Assembly: GCA_016165875.1 (NCBI GenBank)
Contig: JABBOT010000080.1
Span: 19,664,141 to 19,728,140 of the forward strand
Direction of reading: 5' to 3'
DNA: 64,000 nucleotides
Origin: Acanthopleura granulata
Taxonomy: Eukaryota > Mollusca > Polyplacophora > Chitonida > Chitonidae
In this document: positions 11,020 to 22,922 of the stretch, piece by piece
How positions within the stretch are numbered: the first letter of the stretch is position 1
How the letters are laid out: every line of letters begins with the position of its first letter
Made by a program: the position numbers and the translations under genes
Notes under the pieces: model-generated
Databases searched by the model: none
Told to the model about the DNA's origin: nothing
Seen by the model: only the letters and a program-made list of their open reading frames with translations

Positions 11020-11265
11020 GAAAGAAATGGTACTTATTGCTGCCTCCCATGGGGCTGAGTGAAAGAAAGGAAACATGACTGGTCAGCCCGGTGTCCGCAT
11101 AATGCGACCTGGTGGGGTGTCATGTCTGGTGCCTTCGACGTGATGCTTTAGTGTGGCGGCAGCACTTTGACGATATGGACTCGCCTTGCCAAAAGAAGAC
11201 AGTAAATATACATACTAAGGTCTCCTTGTCATCATATTATTGAAATATTAGTAAAATAAAGGTGT
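11020..11265 (+). mobile_element. 5'-truncated SINE with conserved central domain
   Basis: Matches the body of the SINE at 26151-26517 without its tRNA head. The shared segments include AAATGGTACTT.TTGCTGCC, the CAGCCCGGTGTC...TAATG core, GGTGGGGTGTCATGTCTG, GCAGCACTTTG and GGACTCGCC. The 3' tail is diverged. Confidence 0.7.
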
Positions 11266-11655
11266 ACCATCTTGGTTCTATTTTTCACTTTACTCAACTA
11301 AATGATATAACTGATGTATGAAAAAAACTGGTGCAAACTGAAAAATGCACCTGGTAAGTAATTTTAATTGTAGAAAAATCTGCCAAATATACGTGACATA
11401 ATGATGGCATTTTCAGTCTTGAGGAACAGTGTTGACTTTCCTAACTCCATTTTTAGTCTGTATTCCAGATAAGAACATCTTTCCTCAGAATGTCTAGGGC
11501 ATAATTTAGAGTGCTTATTTGGTCGCTTGGAACTCATCCATTTTTGCATAGAGGGGTCCAAATGGAAGGTGTGAAGACTTATCCCATCATAATTTGTGAA
11601 AGTTCCACAAAGCTTATTCTTTAAATCCCAAGTTTACAAACATACATACCAATTC

Positions 11656-12640
11656 AATACCCTAGCTCTCACCAGCTGGTCCATCCACTCTACCAGCCAA
11701 TGTGACCAATTCACATATATTCTCCCACTAGCTGCACCACCACTCTCCAAACCAATGCGACCAATCCATACACACTCCAACTAGCAGCCCACCCACACTC
11801 CAAACCATAGTGACCAATCAACATACTCTCACACTAGTTTGCCCACCCACTTTCCAAACCAATGTACTCAATCTACATACCCTCCCACAAGCTGGCCCAC
11901 CCACTCTCCAAACCAATGTGACCAATGCACATACCCTCCCACTAGCTGGCCCACCCACTCTCCCAAGCAATGTGACCAGTGCACATACCCTCCCACTAGC
12001 TGGCCCACCCACTCTCCAAGCCAATGTGACCCATGCACATACTCTCCAAATATCTGGCCCACCCACTCTCCAAACCCACCTGACCAATCCTTTTACCCAC
12101 CCACTAGTTGGCCCACCCAATCAATCCACATACCCTCCCACTAGCTGGCCCACCCACTCTCCAAAGCAATGTGACCCATGCACATGCCCTCCCGCTAGGT
12201 GACCCACCCACTCTCCAAACCAATGTGACCAATGCACATACCCTCCCACTATGTGACCCACCCACTCTCCAAACCAATGTGACCATTGCACATACCCTCC
12301 CGCTAGCTGGCCCACCCAGTCTCCAAACCAATGTGACCAATGCACATACTCTCCAAATATCTGACCTACCCACTCTCCAAACCAATGTGATCCATTCACG
12401 TACACTCCAATTACCTGGCCCACCCACTTTCCAAATGAATGTGGCCAGTCCACATGCTTCCCACTAGCTGGCCCACCCACTCTCCAAACCAATGTGACCA
12501 ACCTGCATACCTTCCCACTAGCTGGCCCATCTACCCAGTGTGATCAATCCATATATCTTTCCACTATCCCTGGCCCACCCACTCTCCAACCCAATGTGAC
12601 AATTTCCCATAGCACAATACTAGCGGACCCACCCACTCAC
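11656..12640. repeat. 54-bp tandem repeat (minisatellite), about 18 units
   Basis: The unit contains CTCCCACTAGCTGGCCCACC, then CACTCTCCAAACCAATGTGA, and repeats at 54 bp (for example 11927 to 11981). Because 54 is a multiple of 3 and the unit lacks stops in several frames, long open frames appear in both strands. They have no start context or splice structure and are not genes. Units at both ends are more diverged. Confidence 0.9.
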
Positions 12641-15222
12641 GGCGCGTATATGTAAATTTAATATATTGACAGGTATGCAATGCCTGACAGAATATTAAAT
12701 ACGCATACAGATGCAGATCGTGTTAGGCTATTTGTCTTCATATAAAGTTCAGTAGAAGACCCGAGTTCAATTCCAAAGTGGTTCAAGCAGACTTTAAAAT
12801 TTAAAATCTGTTTTCTACATTTTTTATGATCAGCTAAAAATGGGGTTTCCTAGCTGATGTCATTAGCATACTATTCCAGTAAGGCAGCATGCACCAAAAA
12901 TACATGTATGTACATTTAAATGAATGTTGGCAATGGAGAAAGGATACACCAGCATGTTATAAACTAAATAATACTGACAATGATGACCACCTCAAAGCAG
13001 TCAGCAAACCCAAAGCAATTCGTCAGTCTTTCAATCAAAGACATACAATGCATTTCATCCCTTTACAAATCTCATGTATGCACCATACCCGTCAGGCCTG
13101 GACCAGCATGTACTTAATATTTAATGAATGTCTTCATGCCATACATGTAAAGTACCATAGGCAAATAACACAGATATGTTGCAATTAGGGTGAAGGCGAA
13201 AAAGAATGATCCGCTAATTGGATATATATAGTGCCTACCCTATACACTGATATTAACTTAAGATTTTTTCATATTTGTGGCCCAGACTAAAACTGAAATT
13301 AAACGCGGAACACCTGGTGTCAAAGCATAAAGTATCTTGCTCATGGTTTGAGCATTGTGATCAATTTGACATAGGCAGCAGAAGCTGTCGTGATCTGGGG
13401 GGGGGGAGGCGGATTGACTATCACAGCCAACTAGGCAAGGGTCCAGAAGCCGTGTAGGCCCCGGAAGCACCATGCACCCAGATGCCCAGAGACACATTCT
13501 GATCAATATTACACCACTGAAGTGAAGAGCTGCAAATGTCTTGTATAATTAGAGTTGATCTAATTTTAGCTGGTTCCTTTACGATATCCTGTTCAAAATT
13601 TTGCCTGCCAAGTGTTATGCTATGTTAGTCGATATATATTCTAAAATATTGATTCATATCAGTGGTTATTGTACAGTATATAATAAATAAAAGTAAGAAT
13701 ATCTCTACATGTTAAGTTCTATCATTAGTCTATGATTAGAAATAAGGTATGTGCATGAGAGAAGACCTATTCTTGTACAAGACATGGACTCTGGAGAAAA
13801 AACGCCATTGTAATTTAAATCGATAAGCATCATCACAATTTTAAGTCTACTCGATGCTGTGATATTTGGGGTTTAACGTCAACAATTATTTCAGTCATAT
13901 TTCAACGAAGAGTCATTTGTATGTGTATATATATATATATACTGCATCACTCTTTTGTCACATGATGCCTCAACCAGAGAAATTGGTGAAGACACCCAGT
14001 CTGTTATACTGATACCGGGATGAGCAGTCATTGTTATTCACCCACAATGGTGAGCGAGGAAGCAGCAGCTTCCTCATATTTTGGCCTTAGGTGCAAACTA
14101 GCCCAGGATTAAACCTGGAGTCCGTAGATTTAGGCTTGGCAAGTATGAACACAGCAATATCACTCACACACCTGACAGACTTGTGACATTGTATTGGATT
14201 TTATTTTGCTGTTACTAATTACATTTGATTTAAACTTTAATAACCTTTGTATTCTGAAACAGATGAATATAAATTTTAATATTTTCACCAGGGAAAAACT
14301 CCAATAAACTGTTAAATCAAAATGAATCTTTCATTCTAATGTGTAACACGACAAATGCTGACAGGAGGAAGCACTTCACCATTCGTGAATAAACTTATCT
14401 CTTACACGTCACATAGCTCACAAAAAATCAGCACACGGAATTCCTCTGATTTTTAGATAATATCAAGATTAATTTTCTTTTAAAAGCAATTTGGTTGGAT
14501 GATTCACAATCACTTTTTCTAGTTTTTTCCTGATTGCTCAATGTTGACATCGGTTAGACCTCTGTGCTGTTTGAGATGGAAAAATTAAAATTGAAAAACA
14601 ATGGCTAACTTAATTTTGGTGTCCATCTGAATCCTTCATTCACAAACCTTCGGTACAAACGTGTCTTAAATATAAAATCTTACACTTATATGTTCCAAAA
14701 CAAATTATGAAGGTAACTGTCAAAATGTAATACCAGTTAAGTACCCGGCCTTTGGTGACCGAGTAGTCTATGTGCTCGCCTATGGATCACTACATAACAG
14801 CGGCCCGTAGCCTTAATACAGCATACATGTTGTAAAAGTACAACTATCCTTGAATTCGTCGTAGCTTGTCTGGATACATAGTCCACTCTCTTTCATGTAC
14901 TTGTATTATCATAGAAAAACCTAGGCTTATACACTACCGGTAGGCCTAGATTGTGGTGTCATATAATGGATATTATTATCAGCTTTTGCATCAGATATAT
15001 CTGCGGCCATGCTGGGGCAAATTTCATCCCTTGTTTGTCACTGCCCGCAGCACCTCGTAGCATTCGCCTTGGTTTGAAAAGATATCCCCGCAACTACCCC
15101 CTCCCCCCTCCCTCCCCCTGATTCCGACGCCTATGTCTGACCATTCCCTTTTGCCGCCATCACGTTGTCCATAGCTTATTCGCGCATCTATACTGTGTAC
15201 ATTTTGTACTGTAAATTTACTT

Positions 15223-15560
15223 CACGTGGCTGTGACGTCAAAAACCACTTGCCACGGTGAGCAACCGGACTACAGTGACCTGATATTATTCCGCTTTCGG
15301 TGACATATGGAATTTTCGTGTTTTTCGGTTCTGTCCCAAAGATGGATAAGAAATAGAAGAGGTTTGTAATATTTTAACGATCTCTCTCAGGAAATTGCAA
15401 TATTAACGCCTAAAAATAGAGTATCTGACATTCTTACAGCGACCTATATTTATTCCGCCTCCGACGCTCTAAGGCTCCGTCGCAGCCATTTTTGATGAGA
15501 GTGATGTGATAGAGCTGGAAATTGTGATCTACCGGCGAAACTCAAAAGGTTTGTTGACAA
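15223..15560 (+). promoter_or_regulatory. Candidate AP1G1 promoter and first non-coding exon (left copy)
   Basis: A locally CpG-rich island carries an E-box CACGTG (15223-15228), a perfect CRE TGACGTCA (15233-15240) and a YY1-like GCCATTTT (15485-15492) in a GTCGCAGCC context, typical of housekeeping start sites. AP1G1's coding exon 1 has only 4 bases before its ATG after an acceptor, so an upstream non-coding exon must exist. Linking it to this island is inference. A CAAAAG|GTTTGT donor lies near 15549. Confidence 0.4.
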
Positions 15561-16339
15561 AATGCGCAGGGGAAGCGCACTGGTTTATCACTTGTGTCCT
15601 TAGATTTCCAACTGAGCAGGGCTGTTGTATGTCTGTAGTGGTGTTCTGGCGGCCTATGACCCTACCTGGCAGCACCTGCTGCGAGCTGGTCTCGGCGGAT
15701 CAGATGGCAGGGGATACTTTTCCGGGTCTAGACTGTCACTAAATTAAATGTATCTTGTCCGTGTAAAACCGTGCAATTCTGCATTCTTATTAGGCCATAA
15801 ATGGCTGGCATCATACAAATTGTTGGACAGATTAACTCTCTTTTTTTTAGCCAAGTAATGCATGCAAGATTGTGATAATGTCAACAAATGTGAGATAAAG
15901 ATCGGTTTACTTGTCAGCATGGGTCTGGCTGGAGGTGTTGGGGTGGGGTGAAAAATTATGACAGTCTGCTGTAGCAGGCATTGGAAACACTTTACACTCA
16001 AACAACCCAGAGATGTGACACCTAAATGACCTGTAATCAACAAAACACCTCAATCAGTATCATTAAATTGTCATGTTTTCTGTTACTGCATTATAAAAAA
16101 TAATAATAATGTTCCATGTAAGCTGGGCTGTTACATTAGGCAAATGAAAATTCGAAAAGAAACAAGAAACAATAAAGTCTATTAAACAGCAGTGAACACA
16201 TGTTTTCATAACTTTTTCTGTCTCTCAAAAAAGAAGAACTATAAAAGCGCAGACTACAGATGAAGTTACCTCCGGGTACTAAATGGTTTAGTGTTGGAGT
16301 CATGCATTCCAAAGGTTCTAGACCTTGGCCGAACAAAGC

Positions 16340-16845
16340 TGCATCCTACACATTCCGTCTAGATGTACACAGGATTTTATTTTAAAATTCTTGACATTCA
16401 TTGCAACCCTGATTCATCACCCAAATTCAGTAAGATAGCTGCAGATCTCGAAGTCGATGGAACTGCTCTCTGTGAGGTTTGCGCTCGTGCTACACAAACT
16501 GACATATTCACAACTGGCAAAACCCAAATTTTTATGCCCTTCTCAGTTGTATATTATGAAGATTGAAGTAGAGCCAACAGATAATTATGAAAATGTTATA
16601 GTTTTCAAGAATGTTTTCGTTGCCAGAATTCTGTTACATTTTCGAACCAGATGTAGGTTACAAGATTGTTCGAAATGGCTGCCAACAGTGAGCCATTTGA
16701 ACTGGAGAGCAGGACTTCGACTTCAAAGATATCTGCTCCAAGTTTGTTGATTTCAGGTGGTGGACACAGGGTTGCGATGAATCAGAACGTCAATGTCAGA
16801 ATAAAACCCAGAGTTCAAATAGATGGACTGCATCCTGTGTAGCAG
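16340..16845. mobile_element. Foldback element, family 'A' (left copy)
   Basis: Left-end sequence (ATTTTATTTT...GACATTCATTGCAACCCT) returns inverted at the right end (AGGGTTGCGATGAATCAG...AATAAAACCC). Inner arms pair too: GCAGATCTCGAAGTCG against CGACTTCAAAGATATCTGC. The middle is also found, diverged, at 59.2-59.7 kb. No transposase is present. Confidence 0.65.
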
Positions 16846-19800
16846 AACCAAGGCACATGGGTTAATAAAGAGCAAAGTTCCACAATGTATTCTGTAAATT
16901 GAGCTGTGAGTTACTAAAATAGGATAAATAATGAAAAATATTGGAAATAATGACAAAGTGATGTGGGTAGTAAAATGCATACGGGCAGTAACTGGAGATT
17001 AGCAATCAAGTTTCATTGGCCAGTGTTAACTGTTGGTTTTGTAATTTGTCATACGATGCAAGCAGTATTTGCAATTTTATTTGAAAATATTTAACACATA
17101 TTTGAATGTTTGGTGAGGGAATAACTAAACCTGAAATTTTCCCTTTCACAAAAACGATATTTTTCATCAGAAAAATAAGTGAAATACACTAAAAATTGAA
17201 ACCACACGTTCATGCTTGCTTCCAAGACCAACACATATTTATGTTTGAAAAATCCTTCAGCCAAACAGTCACCCTTTTGTAATGGAGGTACATTTGCTTC
17301 ATGATGTCCAAAACTTTTTTTACATTCCGCAAATGTCTACCACAGGGGAGTCCCTTAATCAAATCTGTTTCTAAATGAAACATTTTCTTGGTTTGGTATT
17401 AGGAATGCAGTAACTGCTTTCGGCCTCAAAATATTTAGGTGCACGTTGTGCACGTCACATAAAACAGTGGGGGCACTGGCCATTGCCTGTGTTATGTCAA
17501 GCCTTGATCATAGCTTAACTTAGAATAGAGAGGTTCTGCACAAGCTCAGTTTTGTATACAGAGAGCAAGACCTAATGCCCAAAGTTCAAATTAGAAAAGT
17601 CCAAGTTACCTGTTACTGCTTAATTTTGGCCTGCTTTTTTGATCTTAGCAGCCTCCCTTTTCAAGCCATAAGTCTCACTTCCTCAAGTGTTTTTGGTACA
17701 TGACAGTGTTTTATTATTTTCATATCTGTCAACAGTGTGTATATTGTCAAGTTGATAATCATTATAGAAAATGGAAGAATTATTGAATTCCTGTATCTGT
17801 TATAATATCTCATTGTGGACTTTTACATATACATGTACAGTACATGTAAGACACAGTCAAGGTCAGTCTGTTTTTTTTCATAGGTATTTTTCTCTTTTGA
17901 TTCGTTATATTTTTAAAAGACAGCTGTTTTATTCTGGTAATTTGTATTTTCTTGCTCGTTTCATTTTTGCAAAAGTATATGGGTTTGATTGAGCAAAACA
18001 CCTTACATGGTTTATTATCATCTCGCTTATTTGTATCAGCATACAAGTTCATGTACATTGTGCTGCTAAACCTCTCTAATGTGCGTGGCGTCTGTTTCAG
18101 AAATGACATGTCTGCGTGAGGTATTCCTTGACTGCATTCTGTCTATACTACTGATCTCTATACTAATTCCTTTGCAAAAATATATCTGGATCTATGCATG
18201 TTTTCCTACTAATGTATGATGTGTAATATGCACTTCCTTAGTCTTTTAAAAAACACTACATTTTATCATTTTTTCTTGAATATCAGCATGATAATTCTTT
18301 CTTTAACGTAGTTGCAATTTAAGACACAAAGATATATGGTTAGAAAACTAATTTTTTGTTGGCAACATTGAAGTCACATACTTGGATGTAAATTCTAATG
18401 ATGAACAACATGACAAAAGCAGCTTATTCACAAAATTCCAGAAGAGATTTCTCTCACCATCAGATATAGTGGCAGCCAACAATTTACCGTATCCGTTCTT
18501 GTACATGTCCCTGTATGTGTCGTTACATGATTTATTCTGCTAACAGCACTGAGAAGGCATTTTCTTTGAAGGTCAGTATATAACAACTGAACTTAAGAAC
18601 TAGTTATCGGTAGCTTATCACGGCCAGATTTGGATCCGTTTTATATGATTGCAGCAAAATTGTCAACATTGATAAGGTCTCAGACCCAGAGCTTTACTGT
18701 TTTACAAGCGCGCACTGCCCTGCCCCTTAAAATCTGCGCCCTGCCCCCTTGAATGCCTATTACCGGCCTGCCTCTTTGAATACCAAATAATTTCTGCCCT
18801 TCCTCGACAGGATCAAAATTGCTGCAAAAACAAAGTAACCCAAAACGGAAACAACAACGTCTGCACAGCCGTTATCACATAAGCCTATGGAAGTAGTTTG
18901 TGCCGTCAAGGCGCCCTCTTTGATTCAGTAAGCAAACTTGGATATCGACTTTTTGTTTTAAATACCTTCCTCCAAAAGATGAAAAATTGAAAGTGAACGT
19001 ATAATGGTGCCAGGCAACGAAGGGGAACTTAAGTTTGCATTAGTGTTTTTACTGGTAAACACACTTGGAGTCAACAGACTGCCGTAATCGAAGCAGATTT
19101 AGTGTCGCTTCATTCCTTCATACATCTATTGCAATGTCATTTATCGTATTTGCATGTGTAACTGCTGCACTTTTTGACCAACATTTTAAAGCTCTACAAA
19201 GCCCTGCGCCAGTTACATGGGTATATGAATTCAAATCAAGGTCTTGCATTGTGAACTAAGCCTACAGACCACTGAGTAGTATGAAAGTTCAGTCAACCAA
19301 GCTGCCATTTCGGCATTAGCCATCGCAGACGAAACAAGAAGAACATGTACAGCTCAAGGAATGTATTACTCATGGTTTGGCAAAACAAAACGAAGACAAG
19401 GTGCATTTAAAGACACTGATAAGGCAACCATATACGTTGTCAAAGAAAGCCATTCATAGATGAACCCACAGGTGGTCGGAATATTTCCTAGTTTGCTCAC
19501 TGCATGTGGCCTGCTGCTATATGGCTTTTAAACCTGTGTTGCCAATCACAGTGGGCACAAAGAAGCTAAATCCTAGGTTACTCTGCAAAACTTTTACGGG
19601 TACAAGGGTTTTTTGTGGAATTTTTCTCATTGGTTATGGATGCGCCACTCACTGACATGAACTGATGAATGTGCCTGTTACACATGCGAATATGGTATAC
19701 CACATAACCTCGCACCACATTGACCATAGGGAAGCGAGATCTGACAGCTTGCTGTGTGGATGTGCACAGCACTGGTTGGCAAGGGAGAAAACTGCTCTAA

Positions 19801-20180
19801 CGTCAGCAAAACTTAACTGAAATGACAACTATCATATCAGTATCACTGTCATTTGTTAGTCTGGATAATGTCTTTTGAAATAAATTAGGAATTAAATTGA
19901 ATTCATCAATCTCATGTTTCTACACATACCAGATACTATAATAATAAATGTCTTTTCCTGATGAGTCCTTCTGTCATCACTTCTGGAAATTTGAAAAGTT
20001 TGAGCCACTTTGATGTCAAAACATCTGTGTTTTACAAGCAAGGTGAATTGATGAAGACTGGGATAGTCTGAATTGCTTTCCTAAATTGTGAAAATATTGC
20101 AGTGAATTAAAACCGATGTTGTACATTTCGTCAGAGTATACGGAAACGAAATATTTTTGTTGCTTCCACTATGCCTGGTG

Positions 20181-20208
20181 TGACGTCACCCACGAACACA
20201 TGACGTCA
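20181..20208. promoter_or_regulatory. Pair of perfect CRE palindromes 20 bp apart (left copy)
   Basis: TGACGTCA occurs at 20181-20188 and again at 20201-20208. The start-to-start distance is 20 bp, about two helical turns, so both would face the same side of DNA. These are consensus CREB/ATF sites. The target promoter is unknown; the likely setting is an AP1G1 5' intron. Confidence 0.5.
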
Positions 20209-20862
20209 TCAATCGCTGGCGTGTATACACATATGACCCTGCCATTTTGAACATTGTTGATGTCATCCCAGCATAAATGCCTTACTTAACGTCACATCTG
20301 CCTAATTCGATGTGATACAGTTAATTTTATCATGAGGAAAGTTTTACAGACACAGCCGAAGATTTTGTTTTTCAAGGAATCTTCAGTTATATGGGTTGAA
20401 TAGTGTTATTCATCAAAATCCTTTTGAAACATGGTGTTAGGCTTACTCCGTAGGATTTCTTTCATGTCATTGTAATATTTCCATGCAATTTGTATTCTGA
20501 GCAGAGTGGCACTTTAATAAAATGCATTTAAATGCATATTGTGTGTTGCATTACAAAACTTTTTTGTCTATGAGGCTTCCATTTGCTCTCCAAGACGAAG
20601 GAAAATTTGAGTTGACAAAAATGTTCTTATAGTTTCACTTATCTCATCATAAAGTTTGGGTAGGTAATCAGATTACATTTAAAGTTTGCGTTGTTACAGT
20701 GGTTTTTATCAGGGTACTATATGTAGTATTGCATTATTTCCCATTTTAAGAGCTGTGTCACACAACTTTGCCCCTCTTGTATGAAAGTTGCCCTTTTATA
20801 ACACTGTAGCCACCCTGCCCCTTTTCAGTTGAAGTTTGGGGTCTGGGTCTACTGGGCATTAA

Positions 20863-21634
20863 GTAGTCAAGTAATCACATGGCCTGTACGTCACGCTACA
20901 ACACCATGGGAAGGTCCCATTAAACACTAAAGAAGCAAACTCGGCCATCTACGGTCCCGCTTTCACCCGACAAGTTCTGCGCTGCTTCTGTGTTGCATTT
21001 TTCTCCTTAGATTGGGCTCTTTGCATCCGCTACACTTTCTGACGCACTGTTAGGTCATAATAAACTCGAGGTAATTCCACCTAAACCTTGATAATGTACG
21101 AAGGCAGCATGTTTAATGAGGCTATGCATTGTGAGTATAACTCTGTCTGTTCACCATCTGGAGCTCAGTAAATTTTATCCTAGGAATTATACTCTTTTAT
21201 AGCAAGTTGTTCATTCTGTGGAGCAATATCTAGATGATGGCGACTTTGGATCCTGTAAAACACTTGAAGTGTTTCACGTTTGTTTTGTACAACAGCAGCG
21301 AAGGTTGATGTTAAGTAGCTGAGCAGAAGTTGCTAGGATAAAATTTACTGAGCCTTAGATCGGGGTGCTCAGCCTCATCAAACATGGCCAACCCTGGCTT
21401 ATACCAGAAGAGATAGAATTTGCTCGAGTTTTACTTTGACTTTGGAAGCTAGGGATCGGAAAGTGAAGCTGATGCAAAGCTCCCAACCTAAGGAGGAAAA
21501 TACTACACAGAAGCAGAGAAGAATTGGTTGGGTGAAAGCCAGACAGTAGGTGGCCGAGTTTTCGTCATTATTGTTCAATGGGACCTTCCCATGGCATTGT
21601 AGCGTTGTGTGAAGGCCATGTGATTACTTGGCTA
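20863..21634. mobile_element. hAT-like foldback element, 772 bp, with 8-bp target-site duplication (left copy)
   Basis: The element is flanked by GGCATTAA at 20855-20862 and 21635-21642. The left end (TAGTCAAGTAATCACATGGC) matches the reverse complement of the right end (TAGCCAAGTAATCACATGGC). The arms pair almost to the centre, where AAACACTTGAAGTGTTT (near 21258-21274) forms the tip. An 8-bp duplication and TAG-type ends fit the hAT superfamily. There is no transposase, so it would be a non-autonomous element. Confidence 0.8.
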
Positions 21635-22299
21635 GGCATTAACATGCTCATTTGGCATATTGTTACTGCAGCCATAGGAGCAGAGCATCTCATGCTCACT
21701 CAACCATAACTGACTTGCTCTAATTACATGCATAAGCAATAATAAGAAAATGTACAATGTTCATGAATATGTTATTTTGTTGTTTCTGCAACAATGAACA
21801 CATCCTGGCTGAAATGCTGTAAGGCCAAAGAACCTTCGAATCCAACTTAGCACTCTAGGCCCACTTTCACAAAACTTTGTAAATCAATTTCTCAATATTT
21901 TTCTTGTAAATCACGTTGCACTATGGCATTGTAACCGAGACCATTTTACTGTTTAAATGGCTTGTTAAATTTGCTGGTACATGAAACTGACCAGGGGCAA
22001 TTAGCCCCCGAACCCACCACGTATAGGTTTACACCGCATATTTCAGTTGTCAGAACCATTTTTTCAGAAGGGTTCGTTGTAATTAGGACTTGCTTCAACT
22101 TGATGTCTTATACGTCAACCTCTAGTTTCCAGCTGCTTCTTCCATTTCCAACAAAATTATGGTTGTTTTTGTACTGTTTTGGGACTTAGTGGTTTATTGC
22201 GTTAAATAAAACTAAATATTAAAACTTTTTTTCATCATGGCAAGTTTCCAATCAATCACTGATAGATAGTTTAAGTGCAGGGCCAAAGGTACTGTAGTT

Positions 22300-22495
22300 G
22301 ACAGTTTTAAAAGTTAACACCTGTTCGGCCATAAGTGGGAAGATCTGCCAGCAACCTTCAAATTGTCATGGGTTTCCCCCGGGCTCTTGCCTTTTTCCTC
22401 CTCCGGTAATGCTGGCCATTATCGTATAAGTGAAATATTCTTTTGTATGGCATAAAACACCAATCAAATAAACGAAATGAATAAATCAAAACTCA
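22300..22495 (+). mobile_element. SINE fragment with 'CACCAATCAAATAAA' tail (left copy)
   Basis: Shares TGTCATGGGTTTCCCC, GGTAATGCTGGCCATTATCG and TATAAGTGAAATATTC...AAACACCAATCAAATAAAC with the element at 10690-10995. The tRNA-like head is weak or missing. Confidence 0.6.
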
Positions 22496-22727
22496 ACAAA
22501 TTGTGTGAGAATTTATGTACTTCACCAGATATAATCTTACAGCCACAGTGAAATTCATCGTGACCTTTCATTGAGGAAATACTCTAAATATGATGGAGTT
22601 GTAACTAACCACTTATAGAAGACTTCACCATGATGTAACCAAAACAGTCTTCTCGTAGGTGTAACTTTAAAGCCTAAGTACACATACCACTCAAATACAT
22701 TTTCCCGTGCAATGGCAATTCCATCCC

Positions 22728-22922
22728 AATATGACTTTGCTATCAAGACTATTGCTCTTGCACTACTTGAGTAATATGTTATCATCATCCCCAAAAGACA
22801 TCCTCATAGATGCTGGAATGAACAAAATATGACTTTGCTATCAAGACTATTGCTCTCTTGCACTACTTGAGTAATACGTTATCCTCCCCAAAAGACATCC
22901 TCATAGATGCTGGAATGAACAA
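22728..22922. repeat. Two-unit tandem duplication, 98-bp period (left copy)
   Basis: AATATGACTTTGCTATCAAG begins at 22728 and again at 22826. Both units run to GATGCTGGAATGAACAA. They differ by small indels (ATCATCATCC versus ATCCTCC) and a few bases. No coding role is seen. Confidence 0.85.

Noticed and set aside
11810..12501. Several 100-130 aa proline/threonine- or glycine/valine-rich ORFs on both strands
   Set aside because: They are translations of the 54-bp minisatellite in different frames, without start context, splice sites or non-repeat extension.
14745..14815. tRNA-like segment with GACCGAGTAGTCTATGTGC
   Set aside because: Arms do not pair into a clover-leaf and no B box follows at proper spacing.
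15506..15742. 78-residue ORF in the CpG-rich region
   Set aside because: No ATG of its own at the start and no recognisable domain. It overlaps the candidate promoter and first non-coding exon.
18675..20850. A larger transposon bounded by CAGACCCAG and CTGGGTCT with CTGCCCC-rich ends
   Set aside because: The apparent inverted ends match only over short stretches, and no target-site duplication or coding region was seen.
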